In this document: positions 36,373 to 50,075 of the stretch, in pieces | How positions within the stretch are numbered: position 1 is the first letter of the stretch | Layout: every line of letters starts with the position of its first letter | Assembly: GCA_963921825.1 (NCBI GenBank) | Contig: OY997589.1 | Coordinates: 5,332,001-5,396,000 of the forward strand | Reading direction: 5' to 3' | From: Erodium maritimum | Lineage: Eukaryota; Streptophyta; Magnoliopsida; Geraniales; Geraniaceae | Length of the DNA stretch: 64,000 bases | Made by a program: the position numbers and the translations under genes | Notes under the pieces: model-generated | Databases searched by the model: none | Told to the model about the DNA's origin: nothing | Seen by the model: only the letters and a program-made list of their open reading frames with translations

Positions 36373-39020
36373 GGTTGATTCTGAAAAAGTGTGGACTCTG
36401 CTGGATAGGTAGCATTGGTTGTGAAGATTTTAAGCAATAAGAGCCACAACCGCTATGAGATAAGGCCATAGAGCCACATGTTTTGGGATCATGATTTTTA
36501 TTTTCTGTGGTCTCTCTGTGTTCTTTGAACTAAAATGAAATATAGTGATGACCCCAAAAACCCAGTACCTTTTTAGTCCAAAATGGTATGGGCTTGGGCT
36601 TAGGAAAATAAGAAATGAAGAATAGATGATATAAGATGGTAGCAATGTTTCTTTTAGAGATGTGATCATTATATTCAAAAATGTGTAGACTGTGGCCTGA
36701 ATTTTTAGTAAAGTTGATTTTTTTAATTTGATATCACAATATAATTCTCTGTAGACACAAATTTATATCTCATTATCTTGTTTCAAAAAAAATATCTCAT
36801 TTTCTTAAAAGTTTATGATTTCTTGTATGTGCTCCATTTATGTCTTGGTTCCAAGCTCATGGGCATGTCCGAAGAATCACCAGTAGCATCCTAACAAGGG
36901 GGTCGACAAAAGATGAGTTCTTCTTCTTGATCCAGTTGAAAGGTAAAATACGTATTCTTATAGGCTTCGAATCCATGAAACTGCGACGATAAGTTTTTGA
37001 AGATTAGGCATCAACTTTTGTTGGAATAATAAGTGAGTATACGGGGTTATACTAATAGGTACACTTTGCAAGAAAGCGCGGCTCGTTGCACGTGTTAATG
37101 GATAAGATTACAAATGATAGGTATAGAGACGAGTGGTTAGGTTAATACTCCAAACTACCATATCATGGTTGGCACTGGCATCATCAAATATTCATTCTCT
37201 TTTCGTCAGGTCGGTCAATTTAAAGCACACAACTAATCTATGAAACTCTTACACTTATCTGAGGAGGGGACGTCAAACGCTATAAACCAGGAACAGAGAA
37301 AAGTGTAATTGCACCACAACAGCTCAGTACAGAATGGTGAACCAGATTTTCTACCCGATTATCTAGTGAATATCCCTAGAGTGATCGTCAATCACCCAAT
37401 AACGATCGAATACTAGATGCTCTCCAACAATCCAACTGCACCTTACCTCCTTTCAATAGGTAGGGCAAACCAAACCTCAGCTAGGATCTCTTGCAAGTAT
37501 CCCCAAATTAGATGTTACTCGTCCGGTAACACTTGCACTAATGTTGATCTCCTAATGTTTGTTGGCAGGCATTCTTTTGTGTCGGTTTTATCTTCTATTT
37601 TTGGAGACCGGCAATATCCTCTGTGTATACGGGAATATGGGTCCAGTCCCTTTGGGGTGGTTGTTTGGGTGTTGGCAGTGGACTAATAATGATCTCTTAC
37701 TAGGATATCTATGAGTGTGCATGCTCGGAGTGGAGTGGATTCGGGTAGTCCCGCTCTTTGAACACCGATTAGAACCAATACCGATATGCTTGTCAGACAA
37801 CTACTCTCACTTGGACAAGAAAATTTTATAAGGCTTATCTAACAAGATTTCACGGTGTCTATGTAAACCATAACTATCCATCTTATTTGTAGAAGACGCC
37901 ATACCAAAGAAATCCTTCGAGTGACTTATGGTTGTTCGTGGAAGAACGAAAAAATTAAGAAGGTTGTTGTAGAGAGATTAGTATTAGTAGACTGTAATTA
38001 TCATAAGATTCTATTTGATAAATTAGACAATATTTATTGTATGATTCTATTTGATAAGTTTATCAATTGTGGTGGTTCTAAACTTTTAATGAACAGGTTT
38101 CCCACAAGATATGCAGTATGGATCTGAAATAGAACTACAAGTCGTGTTTTGATTATTTTTTCTTTTGATTTTTTATTAACTCTATCGTATAATTGATTAT
38201 ACTTGTATTTGACCTATTAATGAAGTATCTCCTTCCTTACAAAAAAATCAAGTAATAAGATATAAATAAATTATACTATTAAATAATCAAGTGTGAAATG
38301 TATTTTTCTCTTTCCAGAGAACAATAGATCTATTCCCTTAATGGTCAACATTAGATATGTTATCATTTTACCACCAAATCAATACGTTGGCATTATCACG
38401 AAAGTGACCCAACACTTCACTTTCTAATGATAGAAAAGAAAAAGAAAAAAAAAAGTCAATCATTGATATCCATCTTATTCTTGTTGGCATCATCCCTTCA
38501 TCTCAGCACAGTGCTTTCCCTGTTATTATTCTTTTCCATCAATCAAATACGTACGAAAACAAAGATGATGTTTCAATAAATATAAAAAAATTTGAATTTC
38601 AACAACAAGCACAAAGTCTTTTGGGAGGGATGCGTGGACTAAAATCTGTAAAATGGCTTCTAAGAAAAAAGATACGATGATTCGCCTCTGATCTCGGGAG
38701 ATGAGAAATGACGTGTACCTCTTTTTGTGGTTTGTTTGTTTCGTTTTAGAAAAAAGTTGGCTTTTTCGCTCTCGGTACTGGAACTCACTTGTAATCGTTT
38801 TGTTGGTCTTTGACTCCTTAGCTCTTTCCTCCTTAAAAAATATCTCTTTTTAATAAAATTTCGAGCTTATGAAACAAAAAATAATAAGCACAAACTGAGC
38901 ATCGAGAATTCTCATACTATAACTCTCTTCTTTTTCCGCATGGCATATAAAATTCGTTGCATACTACAGCTACTATCGACATTAACATAGCACTTTAAGC
39001 TACAATTGTTCTCACATATC
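36373..39020. other. Spacer between petC and the first MYB gene
   Basis: Includes the petC promoter side (no clear TATA box chosen) and the 3' region of the MYB gene. Short open stretches near 37417-37690 are not convincing as genes. No delimitable element. Confidence 0.45.
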
Positions 39021-40207
39021 CTAGAGTTCTCGCATCAACTGATAGAACATTTCCATACTGTCACCGTACGAGGCATCGTAGGGTGATAAAGGCGACGGAT
39101 ATGCATTTGCGAAGTATGTATTGTCTGCTACGAATGGTTCGGTCCAGAAGTCTCCGCTGGAATGTGCACATGAGTCCGACAGAACAGTGAAATCTTCCGA
39201 ACCCCATTGTATATCTGGAGAAACTACGGAGTAGGAGCTCGAGGACAAGTGAGTGATCGAGGATGTTTCTGGTGACAATGGAGAGCTCTCTAAAATTTGG
39301 AGTGAGGGTAATATTGATGCGATATTAGTCTCAACTTCGTGCTCCATACTTTTGATACTTCCGTATTCTGAACTTTCGTTCGATTTTTTCGTATTGTTTG
39401 GCTTCGGGTTTGGCTTCCCGCGATTCTTTAAGTGGGTGTGCCAGTGGTTTTTGATCTCGTTGTCTGTTCTTCCCGGTAAATGTGCGGCAATCATGGACCA
39501 TCTGAAAGTGAAAAATCTCAATATAAGGTTAGTTGATCATAATTTGTGACATATGGAGTATATTGCAACTCCATATTGTCGGAAAAGTCCCATTTTCTTA
39601 CTCATTTTGCATTAAATCATATGGATAATCGTGTTGAATCACATGAAATTTTGAATAATCATATACATGTAATGTGTAAAATACGTACAAATAGATGAAA
39701 AAAATAGAAATTTAAAGACGGGTTCTCACTTGTTCCCGTACTCATCGTGCAGTTTAACGATCGTGTCCTCTTCTTGCTTTGTGTAATTTCCTCTTTTCAA
39801 ATCCGATCGGAGGTAGTTCATCCACCTTAGTCTACAACTCTTGCCACATCTCGATAATCCTGTTGAAAAATCGAACCGAAATTCGTGAACTCTATGTCTA
39901 TTTCACATCTATCAAACCCTTCTTGGGTTCAATATGCTTATTGAACAAAAAAAAATTGAGTTTAAAACATAGTAAGAAGAAACATTATACTTCACACACG
40001 AAAGATAGAACTCTTCGAAATCTGCTCGAGCTTTATAAATAAACTTCGAGCTGATAAAAAAAACAATTCCGTACCTGCGAACTTGGGAAGTTCACGCCAG
40101 TTCCAGTGGCCATATTTCTGAATATAATCTCGTAACTTCTTATCTTCTTCTTTATTCCATGCACCTTTCTTAACTCCATTTTTGTCGTAGAAGGGAGCTC
40201 TTACCAT
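39021..40207 (-). CDS. R2R3-MYB transcription factor (subgroup 2-like), gene 1
   Basis: Three exons: 40207-40075, 39859-39730 and 39501-39021, with GT/AG borders in phases 1 and 2, giving 247 residues. The N-terminus [17 protein letters not shown] opens the R2 repeat, which ends [10 protein letters not shown]. The R3 repeat runs from [11 protein letters not shown] to [18 protein letters not shown]. The bHLH-interaction signature is not present (DTIVK in place of DLxxR). The acidic, Ser-rich C-terminus carries DFWTEPF, recalling the FWSE motif of MYB13/14/15-type proteins, which act in stress and phenylpropanoid control. It acts in the nucleus. The gene at 56167-57230 has identical exon 1 and 2 lengths (133 and 130 bases), so the two are paralogues. 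Target genes are unknown. Confidence 0.92.
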
Positions 40208-40284
40208 CTTCAGTCTGAAACTTGGTTCTCTCTCACACAAGATAAGATCTTTTGGCTGTAAGCAACAACTCAGCAGAGCCAACT

Positions 40285-40292
40285 TATTTATA
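40285..40292 (-). promoter_or_regulatory. TATA box of MYB gene 1
   Basis: TATAAATA on the minus strand, 78-85 bases upstream of the ATG at 40207. Confidence 0.6.
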
Positions 40293-40569
40293 CCCACGAA
40301 GTTGAATATATTAAACATGTGTTTAAACTAGTGATAGACACTCTTAACCTTCCCGGATGGTTCTTCTTCTATGTTTGAGAGTTTTGAGGGCCCTACTTGA
40401 AGGTCAACTGGCAAAGTCTTCTAACACACAAGACTTCATATTTAGTCATTTAGTTGGCCATAACGTGTTGATGATGTTAAACTAGTTTAGTTCATCGTTG
40501 TGTAATTGGTTTAGAATAGTTGGGATGAAACTTAGTTGGTGAGTACTTATTACAAGCATTGAAGATGTA

Positions 40570-41640
40570 TGTTACTGCTATTTAGGGACATTTTTCTGTT
40601 GCTGGCATGTTTCTTTTCTGCCTTAAATTTCTTGTTCGGGATGATTTATGATGTAGTTAATATCTTACGAGTAATAACTCCACACCTGTCAGCTTTTCTT
40701 TGTTGTTATTTGGGGAAAAGAAGGTGTAGAAACAATATATCTCATACTAGGGATCGTCGTGTTTCTGTGGTGAATCGACTCTGGGTTTGGTTGGCCTGGC
40801 GTGTAGTCGGTGGCTTCGAAGTCTTCCTCCGGGTCAGATATGAGATTCTCATATTTCTTTTCTCCTTACCCTTTTGTGATTTTCTTTTTCGGTCCCCAGT
40901 AGTGGGACGCGGGGCTCGTCGCCGGTGCTGGCCGGACGAGTTGTTTTGGTCTTTTAGACCCTGTTCGGAGTAGCCTTGGGGAAAGGGAGTGGGATTTGTG
41001 AGTTTTCTTTACAGGTTTGATTTACTCGGCCGCTCTCGGTGTTGGCCGACGGCAACCGGAGATTTGAGTTTCCGGTGGGTACTGAACTGGTTAGACTTTG
41101 GTGCTCCATCTCAGGCCTGGTCTTGGTGGCGATCAGAGGGGTGGCCGGGAGTTGCTGCTGTCGTTTCGTCAATGGTGGCGCGGCGACCGAGGTTCTCTGC
41201 TCGAGGAGCACGCGAGGTACCCTGCCTAAGGAGCACGCGGGGTTTCCTACCCGAACACGCGTTTCATCTGCTTGAGTGGGTTGGGTTTCTTTTGTTTGGG
41301 CCTTGGGCCGGTTTCAGTTTGTTCAGGTCTTACGGTTGATTTGCGAATTGTTTTAGACCTCTGAACTGTTTAGTTTTGTTCCCTTTGTCGGGACTAGGTT
41401 TTATGTTTTTAGTTGCCCTTGTTGGTCGTGGTCTTCATAGTATATTCAGGCTTTTAGGCCTAGGTTGTTTCTCCCTTGTAGAGATGTTGTTTAGGTTCAT
41501 ACTCTGGTTACTCTGGGGACTTCTATAAGAGATTGTCTTTGTTTGTATGAATATTTATCGAGGATTTTCCTTAAGCCTAACACTTCACTTTGAAGTCTAG
41601 GTCTTTGTAAAAAAAATTACTGATAAAAAAAATAATGTCA
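40570..41640 (+). mobile_element. Degenerate non-LTR retroposon relative (tail family B)
   Basis: Contains the recurrent GGTGTTGGCCGACGGCAAC block, also seen in variants at about 1810, 4900, 30430 and 30790, and ends in ACTGATAAAAAAA. No flanking duplication found and no protein domain recognised. Confidence 0.45.
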
Positions 41641-43488
41641 TCTTGAAATTGTGATGATCATGTATTTTCCTTCTACTCCGATATGATTAACGAACTGATT
41701 ATACTAATTTTTATATCATGCTATTCATGACTACTTGAAACCTTTTTTTTTTTATCATTTTCAATTGTATTGATTTAATTAATTAAAAGTTACAATAATA
41801 TTTTGATTATGATTTATTGTAAATAATACCAAATTTTATATTTTAACTAAAGATATATATACATTTAATAAAAACACACATGACAAACTAGAAGCCACAA
41901 ACTTCAATAGTGTAACAAAATGCATACCAATATATAGACTCCAACGATACAATAAAGTGCACACATAAACTACCGTAAATATAAACTTATCAAAGAATTG
42001 AATTCAATACCTCTAAAACAAGAGGTTGAACTCCGACTACAATGATGTCCCCATGGAGATAATAATATGGTTATAATTTTTTTTTTGATTAAAGTATAAT
42101 ATGGTTATAATTAGCTTGACTATGTAGCTGAAAAAAGGTTGATAGAATAATATTCTGATTATGATTAGTTTGACTGTCTAATTTTAACACCAGAAATGAC
42201 ATTTTTTTCCCTTAAATTAATCATACTAATCAATTCAATTCATTTACTTGTTTCTCAACTCTTGCTTCTTGTTGGAGAAACTAAAACCGCGTCATGATAA
42301 AATTTGAAAAAAAATTGACATTGACTTGTGTGCGGTCTTTTATTATTATTCAACTGGATCAGTCAACTCCTAATTAACTAAAGATTATATCATACAAATT
42401 AAAGCAGGTTCCCTCGTTTATCTTGAACAAATACTTTGAGCTTTGATAATTAACTTCATCTTAATTAGTAGCGTATTGTTGGATTGTAAATTGAAAGTAG
42501 TTGAACAAAATACAAGTTTAATGGCTTGGTTATTAATTTTTTTGATAATAATATGCTAATTAAATTTACAACTGTTTGTAAAATAACTATACAGGCATAC
42601 ATAAGTAATATTTTATCAATATTTAATAATCAATAATACAAGTAATTATATGATTTATAAACTTGTCTGTCTATGTGGACGGACTGATAAAAATAGTTTT
42701 TATCGATCAAATTTATAATTAAGGGTACTAGAAAAGTACCTCAAACATTTACAAAGGAATAATATTTATAATATCCCTTGAGAACAAGTCTGTCTAGCAT
42801 TTGTTTGTTTAGTTTAGATACTTGTATTTGAATCTTCTATTAAATAACAAGAGTGAACAAGGTTTTGACTCGTAGTATATCATTCAATTCTCTTTCGTAG
42901 AACCTAATTCACTAATCTAATTAAAATAATACTATAAGCATATGCATAATATGAGATTGACCATATTTAAGTAAAATAATATGAGATTTTTTATAACTGA
43001 TGGAGCATAAATACTTTAATTTTGTACATCTTCAGATTGACAACATTATTCAAAGTCTAATCCTATAAATATACGAAAGATTTATGTTCATACGAGCCCA
43101 GTCTTGTGCATAAAGTCAGCAGTATTTTCATTTTCTAGCATTTTGTATTAACACATTGTGTAAGAGGATAACTTTTTGATGACACCACAATAATATTAAG
43201 GAACAATTAAGATTAATCAATCGTAGCAACTACTATCAATGTGACAATGTGTGATGCACGTGGGCCCGAGCTTGCCATTCATGCCACCTGTCTCTACATT
43301 AAGACAGACAGAGTGAAGGATAGATAGGGTGCGTCATTAGTGATATCATACATGACTTCGTCTATGACATCATCCACGACTGGGTCAACTAGGTTTAAAA
43401 TTTAAAACAACAACGGTATATAATTAGGGAAACAGCGTTATTATTCAATAAACCCAACTACAAATTTATAAAAAAAAATATATCCCTA
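41641..43488. other. AT-rich spacer, nothing recognised
   Basis: Low-complexity AT-rich DNA. A short direct duplication of AATATGGTTATAATT lies near 42065 and 42100. Confidence 0.5.
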
Positions 43489-43592
43489 ATGACAAACAAT
43501 TCTGTTAGGATTTTAGTATCATCTGGCGAACCATCCCAATATAGCCGATCACAGTTCTTTTTGCATTGTTTCGATTCCTCTACTCCGTTCTC

Positions 43593-43941
43593 ATGGCGTT
43601 CTTCTCAACCTTTGATCAATTCCTCTCGAATCGGGTTGGGAAAGAATTTATCACTAGGCGGCGATCTCTCTCGTCAAAATCCCTCAGTAATTCCTCTATC
43701 CCCGGTGACTACGTCTCATCCGCCTCTGCAATCACCGCCATCTTCTGATCGATCCTCTCTGTTTCTGAAGTCCCCGCTGGCATCTCTAAAACTGTCATCG
43801 CCTCTGAACCTACCTTTGAAACCGCCTCTGAAGTCGTCGCCGCCATCGCGTCCATCTCCCTGGCCTCCACCACCGCACCCTCCTCAACCTCTCTCTCGAT
43901 TATGGTTCTGACTAATCGAGTGGGTCATTTTTATTTTATCT
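43593..43941 (+). pseudogene. Unassigned small frame split by one TGA
   Basis: ATG at 43593 opens MAFFSTFDQFLSNRVGKEF. The frame meets TGA at 43746 and then stays open to about 43940, with a Ser/Ala/Thr-rich part (VSEVPAGISKTVIASE). It looks like one ~115-codon unit broken by a single stop. I recognise no family. A proline-rich frame also overlaps it, so the coding frame is uncertain. Confidence 0.25.
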
Positions 43942-45254
43942 AGATTTTTGTTTTTGCAGGGTCAAAAACTAGCTAGCAGAGATTCATAGACTTTTCTTGA
44001 GAAGGAACATTGTTTCGCGTATATCCTCCCAATACAACTGTTGTAGTTCAAATTTGGTCGCTTTGCCCCCATATGCAGCGTTTTCTCCTACTACTGATGC
44101 AGTGCTTGACCAGGTTTCGGAGTAGGTTTTTCGATACCATTTCCTCATCCCCATTTTTCCTTCCTACCTATATGGTGCTGACCTATATGATATTTTATCT
44201 AATATCATCGGTGACGATTATAATGTTAAAAAATAGCAAACAATACGGGTTCTATATATGTCTGTTCTTCATGGTCAAAAATTTCTTTTCTGATACATTC
44301 ACTTGTAGTTCATAATCTAAATTAATAAAATTGTATCTTTTATTTCAATTAATTGTACTTTTTAAAAAATCAATAAATTTTAAAAAAAAATTGTTTCTGA
44401 ACGTAATTTAGTTTTTCATTTTGTAATTAAAATGTGATTTTAATTAATTACATGTAATCATTGTTTTTTTATACATGTAATCATTGTATATGTACATGAG
44501 GATTAAATCAACCGATTCATATTTGCTACATAAAATCTAGGTTATTTAATCCACGACTTCTAGTTAGAATTTTACGATGGTTTTAGATGTTTTATCGATC
44601 ATCTTTCACTCTACAGTATGACTTTAATGATTCTCTATCAAGAGGTTAGTGTTCATACGGAGTGGCATATTTTATTCCACAAGACCATTGAATACTGGAT
44701 TACTGGTCATAGAAACTGATGAAAAAAAATTAATATGTACTCCACCAATACTTGGGTTCGTAGAACTTGGACCTCGTGTGATGTGAAGGCCTTTATTTTT
44801 GTACCTGTGTGGTCTTAAATATTATCGGTTCTCTATGGAAGTGATGGTTTAATCACTAAGGTGGCTACAAATTATCCTGATTACACGGCCTTTAATATGT
44901 AGGGTCTGTATCTCAAATAAATATATGTAGGGTCTGTTAAATGCGTAAAGGTGATGGTGCTTCCTGGATCTTGCTGTAATATAGATTGAAGGAGATAATG
45001 TCAATAGTACATTTTGAATGATGTTGTTTTTAATATAATAGGTGGTTTTTACTATTTTTTTTCGAGAATAAAAATATATGTATTATTTATTATTAGAAAA
45101 TGATGGTTTTTGTTTACTTTTAAAATTTTCTATTAAAGAGGAGGGCTTTTAGGACTTGAAACAGGTTGTTTTAAGGATTTATGATTCGAGGGATCTTTTA
45201 ATCAAATTAACAAGAATTTTTGAACACTTACGAAGTTGTCGTTTTTTTTTTATT
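43942..45254. other. AT-rich spacer, nothing recognised
   Basis: No supported gene or repeat; several long T-runs and A-runs. Confidence 0.5.
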
Positions 45255-45259
45255 ATAAT

Positions 45260-46291
45260 TGTTGGACAAAAGTGACTTTAGACAAATGGAAATGGACAAC
45301 TTGACGCTCAATTATATATATGATCGGCTCACCCTAGAACTACGGAAAGATTAGTTTCGTGTTCTAGGAAGTGAGGTCTTTCCAACGAGATATTCTGATG
45401 TCTAAACGGATAAGAGGTGGATGAGAAATTAAAGCTCAAAGATCACCCGTTGAACTTAGTTGTTAAGAAAATTGCAAATTAGAAAATGCACAATTCCTGT
45501 GTAGTCCCACATGGATGATTGACAAACTTTCCTTGGGTTTATATAGCATGGGCTTCTTAGCATGTTTGAATTGCTCAGGTGAAAGGCTCTATGCGGGACG
45601 CGAATGCTGTAGCGGATTTGGGCCCGTGGCGCCAGTTTCGTTTTGCTTCGGCCCGTATTGAAATCTGAAATTGATATCTTTTTCAGTTTTGGAAATTGAC
45701 ATGCAATTAAAGAAATTTCCAAATTTTATATTATTTCGAATCTTATAATAATTCTGAAATTATTTTTAGTTTCCAGAATTTATTAAATTCGAATTTAATA
45801 TATTATTTTCGAAATTATATATTTCCCAAAATTGATATTTCCGAAAAGTGTGTTTCCAATAAACTCGTTTCCAAAAACTCTCCCCCCATTTCCTATATAA
45901 GCTCTGTTCTAGTTCATTATTTGTAGTGAAAAATTAGACACGAAATTTACCTACACGATTTCTCTCATTCTCCAAGAACAGAACAACTGATTTCTTTCTA
46001 CTCGATGCTACTTCTCATACACGGTTTCGAGTTCGTTTACGATGTCGTTGTATCTTGGGAGACTTGCTCAGACGGGGCAATAAAAAGTCTTAAGGAAACT
46101 GGTTCGCAGGCCTCGACATACCAGTTCCCTCTTCGAGTATCGATTGAGGTTACTGTTTCGATTACGTATCGACCTTATATTTTTACATACTTTGTTTGTT
46201 ATTTTATTTCGCATGTTATTTGAATATTCACTAATAATATTGGATTCAACTTTATCTGTTTATTATCGTTTATGGACTAATCCGTCTAACA
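45260..46291. mobile_element. Solo LTR, 1.03 kb
   Basis: Starts TGTTGGACAAA, ends CCGTCTAACA, and is flanked by the perfect 5-bp duplication ATAAT (45255-45259, 46292-46296). A CCTATATAAGC promoter-like box lies near 45892, followed by a plausible transcript start region. It is of Copia-like look, but the lineage is inference. No gag-pol sequence adjoins it. Confidence 0.85.
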
Positions 46292-46875
46292 ATAATAAAC
46301 TAATATAAATAATAAGATGTCTGGATGTAGCTTCATCCAAAAAAGAACCTCTCCAGCTTCAGTTAAACCCTAACCCTGACAACGTTCTTTGTTGTAAAAG
46401 ATAACGTAAAATGATATAAAGAGAGGTACAATAAAAATGAAAGGGGGGAAGATATGATCTTGAATAACAAGTTCGAGTCGTGAGCCTTTACATTTTGTTT
46501 CTTTAGAGTGTTTGGTATCCCAAATGACTTTTGAAAGGGAATGTAGATCTTATTGGCAATGGTCAGACGATCATAACTTAAATTTTTTGTTTTGATCGAC
46601 GAAAAATACTATTTATTAAATTATATTTTTCCTAACACGGCTTAAAAGGTCCCATATTATCTATTAAACACGTTGGTCCCCACATAAAATGCAATCTCTT
46701 TTTAACATCACACTTTACCGCATTTGACGTGTGGCTTTCTTTGGCCAAGATAATATATGGATACTCATTTTATCCACAATGCACGTACATAATATTGGGG
46801 TCTAGAAGTTTATCATCATTTAACTAACATTTTAAAAAAATTCATAAATTTGAACTTTTTTTACTTGTAATAAAG

Positions 46876-46987
46876 TGTTAAAGGTCAATTCAACCCAAAA
46901 ACTCGAATTCATTGGTGGAGACATCAAGATGTATATCAATGAGTAAATTTATCCACACATTTTCGATGTGGGACTTATACTTCAACA
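46876..46987. mobile_element. Mini solo LTR of the TRIM-like family
   Basis: A 112-bp copy from TGTTAAAGG to CTTCAACA, matching the repeats at 607-842 (CAACCCAAAAACTCGAA, TATATCAA, TTATCCACA). The flanks TAAAG and TAGAG agree at four of five bases. Confidence 0.55.
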
Positions 46988-47507
46988 TAGAGAATCCATA
47001 TCTTATTAGACGACAACGAATCAAATCATGTGGACCTTTACACGGTTGTGTTTTGTCTCTCTGGACCCTCATTAAAGCCATGTGAGAAAGAAAACAAGAT
47101 TGTGTGGACCTTGCTTCCGCGTGTTCCCACTCTACAGTGTTCCTGACCATAGAAATGGTCGTTTGGTGAGAGTTTGTGTTTTTCCTTTCTATTTTGATAT
47201 GTTGCTCTACGTATGCTCTTAAATTATTACGAGGTTGAGTTGATAAATAAGAGTATATGCAAGATTGGTATTTGAATTCACAACAAACTTGTATATGTAT
47301 GTATACTTGAACTCCAAGTTTACAAATTGGGTTGTGTTTTCTAATCTCATACTGATGTTTCATACATGTTTTGATCCGATAGAAAAAGTGTATTCGTCAA
47401 ATCCCTTCCTAACTTTTAAAATATATTTCTACGTAGGCTAATGGATACTGGATATGGTGGGATATGATTGCCAGTTAGGAATTTTCCATAAAATTTGTTT
47501 CAAACTT

Positions 47508-48343
47508 AATTTTTTTTTTGATACGAGTAACTGGAAAAGTGCATTAATGTAAAATGTAAACCATACAAAATAGGATGTAAAAGCTTTAGGTTCTAGATAT
47601 ATGTCCTGGTTGTCCGTAGCCAACTCGACGCTCATGGACCCGTAGAAAAATATTGCTTTGGATCGCAGAAGACATCCTCTTACCAGCATCAAAGGTACGA
47701 GATAGAAAATAAATAGTCCAACAATTGAAAGGAACTAACCAACCCAAACTAAAGTAAGAAAAAGCATAAAGCAAGCATGAAAAAAGTGCTCTGATTGCGG
47801 CTTTCCCGAGACTTCCCAGCACCAATAGTCCCGATTCTGTAGGTATAGGCCCTGTTGGAGTCTTCCCACCCCCGTCAGGTCCTCTCATTGCTCCGAAGGA
47901 GGCTGTGACACCTACACATGTGGCTCTTGAACTTCCTCCTTGTCCCTTAGCGGATGCATGGTGGAACAGATCTCCGGCTTCCCTCGGGGACGCGACGTTG
48001 CTCGGCCCACTTCAGCGTGGGGTAGGCACAGAGCCGGCCAGGCCGGAGAGGGAGCTCTCTCGGCTCGACGAGGCTGCGGCGCTGCATGCACAATCTCCAT
48101 TGGTTGTCCCCTCGTTGTGATGTGAACACGAGGAGTAACCGGCGATGGCAGAACCCTCGATTTTACTATATCCGAATCGAGAACCACCGATGGGAAGTTC
48201 ATATCCGACAAAAAGAAGGGAGATGGCTGGATCGGTGTTGGTGTAGTGGTACCTGATGTTGGTGGCTGGTTGGAATCCATGGCAGGAGCGGTGGGCAACA
48301 TATTTTGTATGGGATTCAGATATATCAATCGATGGACCACCAA
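47508..48343 (-). mobile_element. LINE-like retroelement copy (tail family A) with ORF remnant
   Basis: The 3' end is at the T-run 47511-47520, preceded on the minus strand by CACTTTTCCAGTTACTCG and CTACGGGTCCATGAGCG. Upstream, a 143-codon open stretch (48343-47912, with MDSNQPPTSGTTTPTP) is proline/serine-rich and could be part of ORF1, and MRGPDGGGK...LGSLGKAA (47888-47800) matches the copy at 15.2 kb. No RT domain. Confidence 0.5.
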
Positions 48344-49744
48344 TGCTACACCAAGAGAAAACCAAGTTTCTTTTTTATAAGCTTGAAAATTTACTAATAA
48401 GACCGATTATAAAAAGGATTCGGAATGCCCTGATTCACGAAGAAGCAGGGTAAAAACCAAAGCTTACAAAGGGGCTCCAACAATGGGAGCCAAAAGGTCA
48501 TTCCTTTTCCTAAAAAGAAAGAAGGAACAAAAAACTGAAAAGGAAACCCCGCCAATCCTCGCCTCCCGAAGTCAGCGATGAAACGTCGCGTCTTTCTTCT
48601 TGGCAACCAATTCACGAATTGTAGTACATGCATCGGTTCCATGAGACGAAGATGCAATTTGAGTTTTTTCCAGTTTGGCCTTACTCAACCTATTTCCCAA
48701 TGACGACGAGACGAACAAATCTTTCTCGATCCAAAGAGACCTTTGGTTTACACTTAATGGTATAAAAATCTGGTACATGCTTAGGGGGTCGACTCTCTCT
48801 TTTCTTGAGGAGGGACTTCTTCAACGGACTAATATGAACCCAGAAGGATCAGAAGATGCCACCTAAAGTGATTATTGACCCGCTGACATGTCAACAGTTG
48901 CTCCAACAATAACAGGTTCAATTGAAGCAGACCCATCACAAGTCGAATCCACCACCTGTTGAGATGAAATGGACTAATATGATTCAAGTCCTAGAGTAGG
49001 CCTAGAAGCAAGCCCAATAGATCGACACATGACTAGTACCAAATCGCACGCGGTTGATTGGACTTGATCAGTGCACGAAGTCAAAGGCCCACACTTCAAC
49101 TCGTCTTCATCCCTAAGTGTAACGCGAATATCTCTTGTAGCGATGGAACAATCACCAGAATCAGGGGCCAGCAAATCCACTGCACCTTGTGGATCAGCAT
49201 CACTCCGAGAATCACCACCATCCGGCGAGTCTCCGGTAAGGCCTACAACCGCCCCATCAGTCCCCTGCACCAAATTCAAAGCGGTCTCTGGAGAACTCTA
49301 AATATCCTCACCCTCTATGTTTTGCTTTGCCGACAAAATGGGATCTTACGACGTCTGTCCAAGTACGCTCTGTTTCTGAACCCTAGAATCGGAGTACACC
49401 GTTTGAAGTGCAGAACCAAGTTTTTTTAAACATAGAATTAAGTTCATTGATATGAAAGATAATGTAAAATGACATAAAGAGAGGTACAAGGAAAATGAAA
49501 AAGACGAGACATAGTCCTGAATGAGTGTAGGTAGAGTTGCCTCAGGGAGCTGTGCCAGAATCTTGCCCAAACGGCCCGTACCCATACCTATGATTCGGCC
49601 CTGTACTAGAGAGCCTTGCAAATTCCTAGAGGTAACAAGTTTGATATCCACTCATGAGTTTGATTTTAACATTCAGATCGTTGAGATCATTTTAGTGGTC
49701 AAGGCTCGGATCCTTTATGTAGAAGATTTTGAATTTAATAATGT
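48344..49744. other. Mixed degenerate retroelement fragments
   Basis: Contains short open stretches without recognised domains. The part 49420-49660 (TACCCATACCTATGATTCGG, CTTGCAAATTCCTAGAG) is related to 61330-61900, so a LINE fragment on the minus strand is likely. Confidence 0.4.
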
Positions 49745-50075
49745 AGGTGGTTATAAAATCTAGGTTTATAGACCTTTTTATTGTATTGTATCAGGTTTCC
49801 CCGGTGTGGTGCTTCAGGGTCTGCGTACCCTTTCATTGCTACTGGGTCTGCGTACCCATTCATCTTCAGGGTCTGCGTACCCGGTCTGCGTACCCATTCA
49901 TCTTCAGGGTCTGCATACCCTTTCATCTTCAGGATCTGTGTACCCATTCATAGCTACCTGGGTTGTAGCAGTTGTTGTGATAATTTTTGTTGAAGAGTCT
50001 GTAGCCAATCTCTCTTTGTTGTACTCCTATTTTTCTTTGAGAGATGTTTAATTTAAATATGTTTTACTGATAAAA
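49745..50075 (+). mobile_element. Retroposon 3' end (tail family B) with minisatellite
   Basis: Ends TTTAATTTAAATATG followed by TTTTACTGATAAAAAA, as in the retroposon ending at 31291. The region upstream of the tail is occupied by a 26-bp minisatellite (49812-49952). Confidence 0.6.
49812..49952. repeat. Minisatellite with GTCTGCGTACCC, six copies
   Basis: Six copies of GGTCTGCGTACCC(A/T)TTCAT-type units of 18-27 bp, mostly preceded by CTTCAG. Variants are GTCTGCATACCC and ATCTGTGTACCC. Confidence 0.85.

Noticed and set aside
43489..43911. Proline/serine-rich 140-codon frame
   Set aside because: Low-complexity composition from a CCT/CTC-rich stretch; the overlapping frame from 43593 looks more protein-like, though still uncertain.
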